From assembly GCA_025766275.1 (NCBI GenBank), contig JAFKAC010000025.1, positions 434,001 to 498,000 of the forward strand: a stretch of 64,000 bases of DNA, in the 5' to 3' direction. Both the position numbers and the translations under genes were made by a program. Position 1 is the first letter of the stretch. Each line of letters begins with the position of its first letter. This DNA is from Lactarius indigo (lineage: Eukaryota; Basidiomycota; Agaricomycetes; Russulales; Russulaceae). The notes beneath the pieces are model-generated. The model did not search any database. It was not told the origin of the DNA and saw only the letters and a list, made by a program, of their open reading frames with translations. This document shows, one piece after another, positions 54,021 through 64,000 of the stretch.

Positions 54021-56570
54021 CTACTTTAGGGGCTCGAGTGGGGTGAGGTCCTTCTCCTCTAGGATGAAGTCGTGAGAGTTGTCGCCAAATGTAAATGTAA
54101 CAATGAATTTATTTTCTTGCCTCCCTTTAACCACACCCACTATACCAACTAAAGACCCACTGATGGCAACCACTTCGTGCTCAACCAAGGGCTTCCATGG
54201 TACGAGAAAACTTGGCTGAATCAAGATTTGCTTCTGGCAGGCACACTTGACTGTTTTCACAATAATCTCGCCTTCTTGAGGAGCCAAGGTGCACTGGTGC
54301 GTTGGCACTGTCCTGGCCAGGTTCCTGTCATGGGCACTTATTGAACCATCACCAAACCCTCGAATGTGAAATGGAATGCATTTCCATTTGATGATGTCCT
54401 GGACCTGCCACGAAAACAGCCAGTGTCCTGTGTGATTTGGTTCATACATGTGAGTATGGTGTGAAGGACTGTGGTAATGTCCGACCTTGCTCACCAGTTC
54501 TCTCATGAGACGAGCCTGCAACAGGTTCAGGCGTTATACACCAGAGGGGTTGGAATTCGGGGTCGGGCAACGGTGTGTGGGGCCAAGAAGCGGGATTGGT
54601 TCTGGTGGTCTCCACCTCTGGCGGCCTAGAGAATAGTGAGCAATGCATCTTGCCAGGCAGCTAAGATGGATACATATGCTAACATGAGGTCGGTCCACTT
54701 GAGGGTTTGGATTGGTGACAAGGCCATCAAAGCCGGGAGTTCAACGGTGATGGCAGTAGCTCCGACCTCCCTTATGTTGCTGTAGAGGCCTTTGAGTGGG
54801 CTGCGAATTATCGTTACCCTCTGACCCATTAGAGGGTGGACTGGGTCGTTCTTTGGTAGTGAGGGGCCTTGGGTGCTGCAAACCTCCAGCTTGCACGTCT
54901 TGATCTCAAACTGGGCTTCGTGTTCGTTAGCTTTCCTTGGAATACATGCTTTTGTGTACCTCTTTGAGAGAGTGCTCATCTATCACGAGTGCATGCATGT
55001 CTTCGACAACCCTGATATATCTGCACCGCTTGGTGTGGTCCATTCCCTTTTGCCTATTGAACTCAACCCATGATCCCTCTTTGGCACGATAGAAGTCAAG
55101 TGGAGGGTCGTATGGCTCCACTGTGTCTGTAAGTATGGCAATCTGACAAAATATCAAAATGAGTTCACATCGAATACTGTACTCACGGTATGTTGTGAGT
55201 CCCTCTCGATGTAGGTCAATGTCTTGCAGTCCTCATCAACTGATGTTACAATTCCAGATGACTCTGACCATCGATTTTTGATGTGGTGGCCACTATCATA
55301 AAACGGCGCAAGAGCGTGCAATGGAATCTGAAGTGTGGGGCCATTGCCCGTAGAATTTAGTAAGAGGAATGCTATCGAATCCCTGACATCTAAGGGCTTT
55401 CTGATAGCACCCCAGTGATCCCCAGACTCCACCTTAACCCATTGACCAGGCTTTATTGTGTCTTGGGCGAATCTGTGGACCCAGGGAGCAAAGGAAGGAG
55501 TGTTGCATATAAAGGGGGCCCTCAGAAAGGGGCGGAGATTGTTGGGTCTGTTTTTGATGTTGGCGAGACTGGCAGGCAAGAAGTTCTTGACAATGAGCCC
55601 AGACCTGTATTTGTTGTGACCAAAAATATATTCTTCTGAGGAAATCCTTTGAACTCTTGATGTTCCCCAGGACGCCTCAAGTTGCTCCAAGGACCAGCTT
55701 CGTGGCTCTGGTCGGGCCATTTTCTTCCATTTGGTGGTCCTTGCCACTCTGTTGGGGATCCAAGGGACAAGGGCGACGGTCATTTCCACGTCTTGGGTTG
55801 GGTCATGCCCACAAACAAATCCTAGGTCGTTACAATACAGCCTGTGTAAACAATGTACCCATTGGCCTTCTTCAATGGGACGAGACAATGGGTTGCATGG
55901 CAACAGCAGTGCAACATGCTGCTCCAGGGGGACAAGGTGTGGGGCTAAGTGGGTGAGACAGTAATGAGACCACACACAGTGCGAGTGACCTTGGAGAGAT
56001 TACCTTCCAGGAAAATAAACCCTGGGATACCTGCACAGGCAAAAACTGATGTGATGTCCAGCTTATCACCTAGGCTCGTGCGTCGAGTTACCTGCATTAT
56101 GAGGTTGCTCTTGTGTCCTGGTTAGAAGATGTGAGATTTCATGAAGTGGCTAGTTGGATCACGTACCTTTACACAAACTGACCACAAATGAGGATCATGC
56201 TCCCAGGGTACGAGATAATGTCTTGGGACACCCTCGTCATAGTTTGCTGCTGCACAGGTGGACCTCCGGGCGATATCAGCTCGCATCTCCAAAGTTTGTT
56301 TGGTGAAATCTGTTGGCACAGGAGAGGTGAGCCTTGAACCCCAGTCCGACGTAGCTTCTTTGACATTGTCGTTGAAAAATAGACCTACATACAATTAACA
56401 TACGATGGGGACCAATCCTACTGACTCACCAAGTTCGTCATCTTCAAACTCCTCCTCTTCCTCGTTATCTACAGTGGCCTTGAGATCAAAAAAGTCGTGT
56501 ACCTATATGATTGAGTGAATGTTCGGATGGTTTGTCAAGATTCATGAGTACACACCGTGAATTGAGACAT
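54021..56570 (-). CDS. Spt5-like (NGN-KOW) protein
   Basis: Multi-exon gene: ATG 56570, exons 56556-56570, 56430-56502 and from 56384 on. The N-terminus is acidic (D-N-E-E-E-E-E-F-E-D-D-E-L). The NGN-like domain has L-W-S-V-C-V-K joined over an intron to V-T-R-R-T-S-L-G-D and V-F-A-C-A-G-I-P-G-F-I-F-L-E. Next a KOW-like region (E-E-G-Q-W-V-H-C ... L-G-F-V-C-G-H-D), P-G-Q-W-V-K-V-E-S-G-D-H-W-G-A, G-Q-R-V-T-I-I-R-S-P-L-K-G-L-Y and H-E-V-V-A-I-S-G-S-L-V-G-I-V-G-V-V-K-G. Spt5 couples elongation to RNA polymerase; this looks like a lineage-specific paralogue rather than the conserved gene (short, divergent, inside repeats). No stop was found in the frames followed, but the last introns (54.5-54.7 kb) are uncertain. 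Confidence 0.7.
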
Positions 56571-56800
56571 AGTTGTGATGGTGGTGTTGTAGATGAGTAG
56601 TTGCACTCACAGCTATGAAATACTAACCGCCATGCTCCACAACACACTCATGCCTCGTGGATTTTATCCACAATGCATGTGGTCTGCATTATTCTAGACA
56701 TATTCATGATCACCCATGCTCCATTGATTTCATCTATTTATCTATGTTACTCTAAGTATCTAAGGACGTCATAGAGCGAGTGTGGTGGAAGGGAGATAGA

Positions 56801-57115
56801 GGGAAGCTGCGTATGTATGGTGACAGAGGAAGGGAGACGGAGGAAAGGGTGCTCAGGAGTGCCTGAACATGGTAATATAGTGTGCTACTCTGGGTGCATC
56901 CCAAAGCCTGCACATGCTGGCTGAATTGAACCGCAGGCCACAGGCCGTCCATGGTAGATCTGCCACAGGCTCACTGGCATATGCCAAGGTCGCCACAGCA
57001 TGTGCAGGCTTTGGGACGCACCCGGAGTAGCGCACTATATTACCATGTTCGGGCACTCCTGAGCACCCTTTCCTTTGTCTCCCTTCCTCTGTCACCATAC
57101 ATATGCAGCTTCCCT
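56801..57115. repeat. Foldback (inverted repeat) element, arms ~119 bp
   Basis: 56801-56923 and 56992-57115 are inverted copies around a ~70-bp loop. Arms start G-G-G-A-A-G-C-T-G-C. They differ at about seven positions, six of them CG versus TG/CA. It lies in the gap between the divergent Spt5-like and Myb-like genes. Resembles a nonautonomous hairpin MITE; no target duplication was found. Confidence 0.75.
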
Positions 57116-57199
57116 TGTGAAACACATGTGTAAATGAGCTAAGTCACATCAAACCATACAAAAAGGGACCAGTCCTATCTGACCAGTGGATTCCTACAG

Positions 57200-58513
57200 A
57201 TGGCCTTCTCTTGCCCATTGACACAAGAGCACGCAGAGGTGCTTGCGACAAAGTGGTGGTTGGGAGAGGAATTTGGGCAACATGGTGAGTACAGATGGCT
57301 TCGCAACCAGCCTCGCTGATACAAAGAACAGGTGTGCTGTATCGTGAGGGTATCTTCATGCAGGTGGAAAACGACTGCATCGAGGATGCTATCCGTCAAT
57401 ATCAAGAGGTGAACCTGGGTTATAATCATTCCAATGGTCCGTGCTAACACTTCATAGACCTGGAGCATGAGCCAGGATGACATAGTCGATCTCATTCTGA
57501 GTGAGACAAGACAGGAAGGGTTTTGGGCTCATGTCAGTAAGTCGCTCTCATCTCTGTGCGCATTTCCAGATTCTCTGACACCTTGCCCAGCACACTCGGT
57601 ACCATTGAGACATGTCCAATTGGTATATGATCACGTTCAGCAGATTCACCACCCTTTCCAAAAGCCTGGGAAGTGGACTGAGCTTGAAGATGCAAGGTTG
57701 ACAGAGTAAGTATCTGCGCACATGGAAACAGTTTTCTGCTCATAGTTACTCCAGTTTCGTTGAGCAAGGTCTCGCATGGAAGAGAATTGGCGATCTACTA
57801 GAACACCCCACTGACGAATGCTGTCACTGATACCACAAACACCTCAAACACCATGCTACCTGATGTGAAGGCACGTACAGTGTGAATTACTGAAGAACTG
57901 AATGCTAACAGTCACACAGGAAAGTGGTCCCCAGACAAGGTGTCATGTCTCAGTGTGATCATGCAAGACATGGAGGAGAACAGACAGAGGCCCAAAACGA
58001 ATCCCAAGTTCTGGAAGGAAGTATCAAGATGGATGGACAACAAACGGACTGCAAAACAATGCAGCAACAAGTGGTATGTACATTCTGAATGCCTGGCTAA
58101 CTCTGACCCTCCATATTATCAGGAACGACTCACTCTCCCCAACAGTGAAGCTTCATGGGAGAGTCCCTCGCTGGTGCGAGATTGATTCACATATCCTAGT
58201 CCATAAGTACGTATACAACCAACTCTCATTGGCATGAGCTAATTACCCATCCAGGATAGCATTGTTGAACATTCATGCAGAAGAAGAGATCCAATGGGAT
58301 GACCTCATCAACAGACAGTGGAATAAGTGGGACACTGAGAAACTCAGGCAGAGAAGGGTTGCCCTCAGAAATGAGGTCTATACACCAAAAGCGACACACT
58401 GCAGTGAGTAGTGCACCTTGCACAGAAAGTCCTATCAACTTAACATCCTTCCAGACATAGTTCAACAATTGACGACCAAGTTTTCAGCACCATGTGCGTC
58501 AGTGTCCTGTTAG
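57200..58513 (+). pseudogene. Myb/SANT-like DNA-binding protein with in-frame stop
   Basis: Several small exons: M-A-F-S-C-P-L-T (57200), W-S-M-S-Q-D-D-I-V-D-L, a first SANT-like repeat (G-K-W-T-E-L-E-D-A-R-L-T ... W-K-R-I-G-D-L-L-E), then E-C-C-H, TGA (about 57829-57831), Y-H-K-H-L-K-H, a second repeat (W-S-P-D-K-V-S-C-L ... W-K-E-V-S-R-W-M), and a third (I-Q-W-D-D-L-I-N-R-Q-W-N-K-W). A last GT-AG intron leads to the stop at 58513. In such repeats Arg is usual at the TGA position, so CGA-to-TGA is likely. Related to REB1-type multi-Myb proteins by layout. Confidence 0.6.
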
Positions 58514-58570
58514 ATTATTTTTTTTTTACAAAATCTACATTGTCATAAATGTAACATAGATAAGCCTTAA

Positions 58571-59163
58571 TCACAGATTTTTCAGGCACCTTTCATGTTC
58601 ACTTTCAGAGCTCTCGGGCTCTGTCAGGGAACTGTCCAGGTTGTCGAAGGTGAGCTTGTTGTACAGACTCTTGGGCATTGGAGGAAGGACTAACAGTACT
58701 TCGTTTTCAGGTACGTATTTTGGCTTGCCCTTGAGTTTGATGGAGGATGGTCCTGCCGATGGCTGTCTTGCACACTTCACTGGACCATCCATCATGTCCT
58801 GGCTAGCCTCACACGAGTGTTTCGTGCCAATGAACGCGTCGACTCCATGCCTGGCTGGCAATTTTTTAGAGTTGCTCGTGCAATCACTGTCTCGTGCAAG
58901 GATGGCCCTGGATGACGAACAAGACGAAGTAGCTGCCACTCTGCCTCCATCAGGGTTGAGCAGGGTTCTAAAGACCTATGACGTTTCAGGGTAAGTACAT
59001 TGGAATCTACGGTGCTTGTGGCATCACTTACAACTTTGTCTATGTTCGGAGGTACCAGCATGAGGGCTATCATGGGCACACCCCGCAAGGCTGCCCCCAT
59101 GTCAAGTTTGACCTCAAGACAATTTTGCAAAGAAGCCATGAACAGCATTGTTGGTTTGGACAA
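58571..59163 (-). CDS. Hypothetical protein, unrecognised
   Basis: Two candidate exons: 59163 to about 59000 (M-S-K-P-T-M-L-F-M) and about 58950 to 58571, Ser/Lys-rich, with L-K-G-K-P-K-Y-V-P-E-N-E-V and an acidic E-P-E-S-S-E-S-E-H tail. No domain. Its 5' end is about 145 bp from the divergent Plavaka start. Confidence 0.35.
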
Positions 59164-61916
59164 GGGTTTAAATAGGTGGTGTATAGTTGCTGATCACTGT
59201 TGACAGGTGGTCAAGCGTGGTGGATCATACAGAGAGCTGTGCCACAGATAATGTAAAGGCAGTTCTCTTTAGTTGTAAACCATGATCAAAGACTCAAATG
59301 CCTAGATATGAAGTACACCTGCCCACGCTGTGGTCAAGCATTCAACTCAAGCAAATCAATGACCAAACATGCCCCATCCTGCAAGAGGAAGAGGCCAAGA
59401 AGGTACTCACCAGACCTGGGATTGACAGCAATCCCAGGGCCTTTGCAAGAGGGCACAAGACTCAATCCAAAGCAGGCTCATTTCGGATCCCCACATGAAG
59501 ACGACATTGAGAGTGTCAGACATCGTACAGATGACAAGGATGATAGAGGATCAGATGGTAACACTGCTTACGACATATGTTATCAACTATGCTGTCACAT
59601 ATGAACAACTAATTTGGGGTAGATTGAAGAGGCTGACCCATACAGATCACCAACTCCCCCGCCTTCGTGTTCAGCGTGTTCAGGTCACATTGTCTGGATT
59701 CCCCGTCGTCTCCTGGATTATGTCCCTCACGGGGATATGTCCCTCTCACATGTGCCCCCCCCGTGCACCCACCCCCCCTGAGCGCAAGAATTGCATGACT
59801 TCACCAGCATTGGTCGTGACACCACCCCCAGATTCTCAACTGCACCCCTTCCAGACTCAAGCCAACAAACTCAGAGTATTCAGGTGATATACACATAATC
59901 CGAGATGGCACCTGAGAGGTGAAGATAGATTAGATCTGATATGTGATTTCCCAATCCTAGATGCACTGCCCCCCCTCGTCAATCCTGAAGCAATACATGA
60001 AGTTTCATGTGCCACTCTCCAACCTTTCACACCGTTCCGCAACTACAGCACAGCAGTTTTCATGGCCACATACTTCTCTGGATCTGACACCAAGTCCAAG
60101 AAACATGCAGATATGGTGGCCGAGGCGATTGCTGACTCTAGGTTCAGCCAGCTCAAATTGGAGGGTTTCAGTGCCCAGAGGGAAAGCAAATGCCTGGATA
60201 AGTATCTTAATGAAGAGGTGAACCCCTTCTGCTCTCAAGATGGGTGGCATGAGAGTACTGTTGACATTTGCCTCCCTGTAGAAGGGAAGATATTCCAATC
60301 TGAAGATGATGCCCCCGTGTTACCATCCTGCAGTCTGTTCCACCGCCATATCACCAACATAATTAGATCTGTGTGCACATCCAAGACAGTGGAATCATTT
60401 CACTTCACGCCATATACAATGCACTGGATCCCTGACCCTGACAATCCAGACAAGAGCGAGCGTATATATAGTGAGGCCTATGCATCGGACGCAATGATCC
60501 AGGCACAAAAAGACATCGACAACCTCCCTCGGCCAGAAGGCGATAGAAGGGAGCATGTGGCACTCGGTATCATGTTGGCATCGGACTCAGCCCAACTTAC
60601 AAGTTTTGGAATGGCCTCAGTATGGCCAGTATACCTCATGTTTGCCAACCAGTCGAAACTAGAGAGGGTGAGACCCTCATGTCATGTGGTACATCATCTA
60701 GCATACATTCCTTCGGTAAGTTTCTCCCTAGTTAAACCACAGAATCACTTAATAAATCTCGATACAGCTTGGTGAAGACTTCGCAAGCCGGTACCAAGAG
60801 AAGACAGGTCAAGCACCCTCACCAGATATCGAGGTCCACTGCAAGCATGAACTCATGCATGCCGTGTGAAACCACCTTATGGATCAAGAGTTTGTTGATG
60901 GGTGTATGAAAGGTCTTGCCATTCAATGTACCGATGGCATCAAGCGAGTATTTTTTATCTGCATTATCACATACTCAGCCGACTATCCTGAAAAGTAAGT
61001 CTCTATTATTCTTTACGTCGCGATACTCATGGGACCTAAGAGTTCTACTGGCGACTATTAAGAATCTTGGGCGATCACCTTGCCCCCAATGTCTGATCAA
61101 AAAGAAGGAAATATCTGGCATAGGTTCACCCACTGATGCAAGGCTATGCCAGAGGCTTTGCACCGACAACAGCCAAAGAATCCAAAAGATCGAGAAGGCA
61201 TGCAAATTGATTTTTGAGAAGGGTTTACCAATCTGGAGCAAGCAAGTCCAACAAATTCTTGGAGATCACTCTATGGTTCCCACTTGGGCAAGTCCCCTCT
61301 CTGTCAGGTTAAAACCAGCTAATGTGTTAACCAGAACACATTCTCAACTAAGCTTTATGTGCTAGGTCAAGACTACCACAAGATTTTTGTCGTGGATCTC
61401 CTCCACAAATTTGAAATTGGTGTCTGGAAGTCGGTGCTCATGCACCTGATCCAGATGCTATATACATCCCCCCAAGGGGCAGATCATGTGGCGGACTTGG
61501 ATGTATGGTAAGTATCTCACACAGTGCCATGGAATCCCAAGTACTAGCACCTCATTTTATTGAAGACTTCACAGTACGCCAACATTCAGCAGAGACATGA
61601 TCCGCAAGCTCCCTGGCAGTGTCTTGGGGCTGAGCAAATTGGCTGCCCAAGACTACGAGGATATTCTACAGGTGAGTGCACAATAAGAAATCGATAAGAA
61701 CTGGGACTCATTGATGACAAGTGCTCAATACCAGCGTTTGAGGGACTCTTCCTGCACGACAAGGACAACAGGAGCATTGCGGATCTCTTGTTCACACTTG
61801 CTACCTGGCATGCCTATGCCAAACTCCACCTGCACACTGACACAACCTTGGAAATGCTCGAGAAGGTTGGTACTGGTCTTTGCCAAGCACTGAGACACTT
61901 TGCAGGTGTGACCTGC

Positions 61917-62732
61917 TGTTACGGTTTCATCACCTCGACCTCGGCAAATGGCGATATGAAGGATGCAATCACACGAGAAAGAGGAGGATGATGAAGAAAA
62001 GGCTGAGATAAGCCACAAACCAAGAGATAAGTGCCCTGGCCCGCAATTTCACTGGACCTTCTGCAACAATGCACAGAATTGTGGGTTCCACTGGCCCGGA
62101 TAAAGCAATAACAAGATCACCCATCATGTGACCCCGGCATGTGACCTGGCTAGAAGGCACCAGAAGAGTCCAGATGAGCTTGTGCCTGGCTGACTGATGT
62201 TTGGTACCTGATGACTGATACTGACTGCGGATGACTCATAGATGATTACACTGTTATGATAAGGATGACTGATGCCTCATTCTGATTGGTTGACTGACTG
62301 TATGCTGACTGAGACTTACACATTCCTGATGACACTCTTACTGTACAATTACTCACCCTAGGATCATTGTATTAGGGTTTCGGAGTTTGAACCTTATGAT
62401 AAACTAGAGTATAAGTAGAGTAGCTTGTATCCCCTACTCTCTAGCTTGAGATCTTTGGAATTGTACTGGTTGTCTACCGTCTTTCCTCTATCTTTTGAGC
62501 TGTGGTTGGCTGTCTGCCACCTCCCTTTGGGCTGTCTGTTCATCCCCCTTTCCTCTCTTATCTGCCATTCTTCGCCTCTCAGTACTTCTGTCTGATAGAA
62601 GGCTGCCAGTACCGTTGTCGACTAGGGGACGCCTTGGCTGTATTTGCCTCCCCCGGAAGTTGGCTGCAAGTTGGGGCACAGTGTTCCTGCAGAACCGTCC
62701 AAGTCAGACACTACGCCCGTACAAGTGTAACA
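61917..62732 (+). repeat. Solo LTR C, copy 2, in the Plavaka gene
   Basis: 816 bp with TGTTAC...GTAACA ends and a CCTGC duplication (61912-61916 and 62733-62737). Inverted match to the two parts of LTR C copy 1. It splits the Plavaka frame between H-F-A-G-V-T-C and Q-Y-T-T-K-E-L. Confidence 0.9.
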
Positions 62733-63024
62733 CCTGCCCTCAGTACACTACAAAAGAGCTACTGCGAGAAGCCAATGCCCAATCAAGGTGCGGCGACAGG
62801 ACTGGGAAAGGGGCAAGCACCACCGCCAAACACAAGACATTCAATATGGCCACCATCAAACTTCACTGCATACCCGACTATCCAGCTGCAATCCAGAGAT
62901 ATGGTACAACGGATTTGTACAACACTCAGACAGTAAGCACTTTGATGTCCAAACATGTGCTGTCACAGTACCAACGGACCATCCGTGACGCGTTCTAGTT
63001 CAGGCCCAAGGTAAGGGCAGGTAG

Positions 63025-63397
63025 TGTCGGAACTTAGCCAACGACTAAGTTGAAGTCAGGGTAATTGTGGCTCAAGCCAAGGGCAATCGCATGAGAGAGG
63101 GGAGTTCAGGCAAGGGAAGACAAGACAACTGTAGATTGGTTTCAAAGGACTAAGAGTAGACAAGGTAATTACTTGTTTACTCTACTGTTCTTATAGTCAT
63201 ACAAAACTGAGGTTTTCTGGGTCTGTTTTCTAAGCCACATCAGCTAGCTGAGAGACACATAAGCGCTAGCACAATTCTGATACAAGAAGCTGTCATTCTG
63301 AGGCAATTGGGCAAAGGGTTTGCATAATTGTGAGTCAACGGTGGTGCTGGCAATTTGTGATTTGTGACGTGTGACCGTGATGTCATGTGATCGTGAC
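63025..63397. repeat. Dispersed repeat D, copy 2
   Basis: Begins TGTCGGAACTTAG and shares its right ~270 bp with 32905-33128. It lies between two segments of the Plavaka coding sequence. The end near 63397 (C-G-T-G-A-C-A) is provisional; no target duplication was found. Confidence 0.55.
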
Positions 63398-64000
63398 ATG
63401 TGCTGCAGCTGACATTTGTAGAGTGAGCTTGCCCATCATCTTTCCAAGCAGTGGTACAGAACGTCAAACAAGAATTGAAACTTCGTCTCTCAAGTTGCTA
63501 ATAAGGAGAGACGCACACGATTCTACGCCACCATGCTTGAGGAATTGGATCAAGGGCAGAGTCCATCTACCTCAATAGTAGAGAATAGGCCTCATGAAGA
63601 AGCAAGCCACCTGCGCTCACACCATGAAGATGAGGACACCCCAATGAGTGACCCAAAAGAACACTATTGGATGCCCAAGTCTAAAGCATCAAGCAAAAAC
63701 CTCACCCAGTGGCTCTCCGACAACCAGGAAGGTTGTGCACTTCATGTGAGTCTAGGCACTTTCTCAAGCATCATGTAAAACTAATTCATTCATTCAACTA
63801 GGACTTCAGGCGTCGCCTCCATGATCACCTCTTGGCACACATTGAAGGGCAGCCATACACCGGTGATGAGCATGAGTTCACAGATTTGGATTGTGACCAA
63901 ATTGTCATTGATCAGAATCAAATTTACGAGCACAAAATCACCCGGTTCATATCCACAACATACAACGCATGCAGAATGGATGAGTCTGCAAACCCCCATA

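Larger units (their letters stand above)
59308..63999 (+). pseudogene. Plavaka-type transposase, broken, runs off right edge
   Basis: Starts M-K-Y-T-C-P-R-C-G-Q-A-F (C-x2-C-x12-H-x4-C finger). Family marks in order: F-A/T-P-F-x-N/Y-box near 60010-60060, S-K-K-H-A-D-M-V-A-E-A, H-R-H-I-T-N-I-I, M-H-W-I-P-D-P-D, E-H-V-A-L-G-I-M-L-A-S-D, G-I-K-R-V-F-F-I-C with S-A-D-Y-P-E-K, L-G-R-S-P-C-P-Q-C-L, L-L-H-K-F-E-I-G-V-W-K-S, I-A-D-L-L-F-T-L-A-T-W-H-A-Y-A-K, R-Y-G-T-T-D-L-Y-N-T-Q, and a C-terminal part (Y-T-G-D-E-H-E-F, 63802-63999). Breaks: TGA at 60867-60869 where Trp is expected, a solo LTR at 61917-62732, a stop near 62996, and a repeat from 63025. Confidence 0.85.

Noticed and set aside
60867..60869. 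TGA in Plavaka as another CpG decay stop
   Set aside because: The family residue here is Trp (TGG), and the change G to A is not at a CpG, so it does not belong to the CpG set.
1..64000. tRNA or rRNA genes
   Set aside because: No cloverleaf with A and B box pairs or rRNA-like conserved stretch was noticed by eye; a tRNAscan or Infernal run would be needed to exclude them.

Overview
The window looks like chromosomal DNA of an Agaricomycete (mushroom-forming basidiomycete). The genes are rich in short introns, and the genes and transposons match families typical of that class: an Agaricomycete-type protein kinase, fungal tRNA ligase, KDZ and Plavaka transposases, and Ty3/gypsy chromoviruses. 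All calls come from reading the sequence; no database search was run.

Layout. From 1 to about 11.6 kb is a normal gene island, all on the minus strand: a kinase-like gene cut by the left edge (catalytic Asp apparently replaced by Asn), a complete tRNA ligase TRL1 (5 exons), a complete aquaporin/aquaglyceroporin (9 exons), and a complete RBR E3 ubiquitin ligase (8 exons) with an N-terminal cysteine-peptidase-like domain. From 11.68 kb to the right edge the window is almost entirely mobile DNA in layers. (a) 11.7-15.6 kb: a repeat block with a ~295-bp direct repeat and a 44-bp minisatellite. (b) 15.6-22.9 kb: a truncated gypsy element (A') whose LTR was split by a full-length, single-ORF copia element with 534-bp LTRs and a TATTA target duplication. 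(c) 23.5-38.2 kb: a ~14.6-kb element with ~110-bp terminal inverted repeats, carrying a KDZ transposase plus at least four other genes and three arrays built on a TTCCGTG/CACGGAA core. (d) 38.3-53.1 kb: a degenerate gypsy element (B, minus strand) whose gag is split by two solo LTRs, one of which was split again by a full-length gypsy chromovirus (A, 452-bp LTRs, TAAAG duplication). (e) 53-64 kb: a minus-strand Spt5-like gene, a foldback repeat, a Myb/SANT-like gene with a stop, and a degenerate Plavaka transposase gene interrupted by a solo LTR and another repeat and cut by the right edge.

The strongest pattern crossing these layers is CpG decay. All 8 differences between the copia LTRs and all 10 between the gypsy A LTRs are CpG to TpG/CpA transitions. 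Many in-frame stops in the transposon ORFs are TGA where CGA is expected; in one case the related copy has CGA. The terminal inverted repeats, foldback arms and KDZ arrays vary mostly in the same way. This points to CpG methylation and deamination acting on repeats. The most interesting loci are the KDZ element with its cargo and arrays, and the RBR ligase fused to a possible deubiquitinase-like domain.
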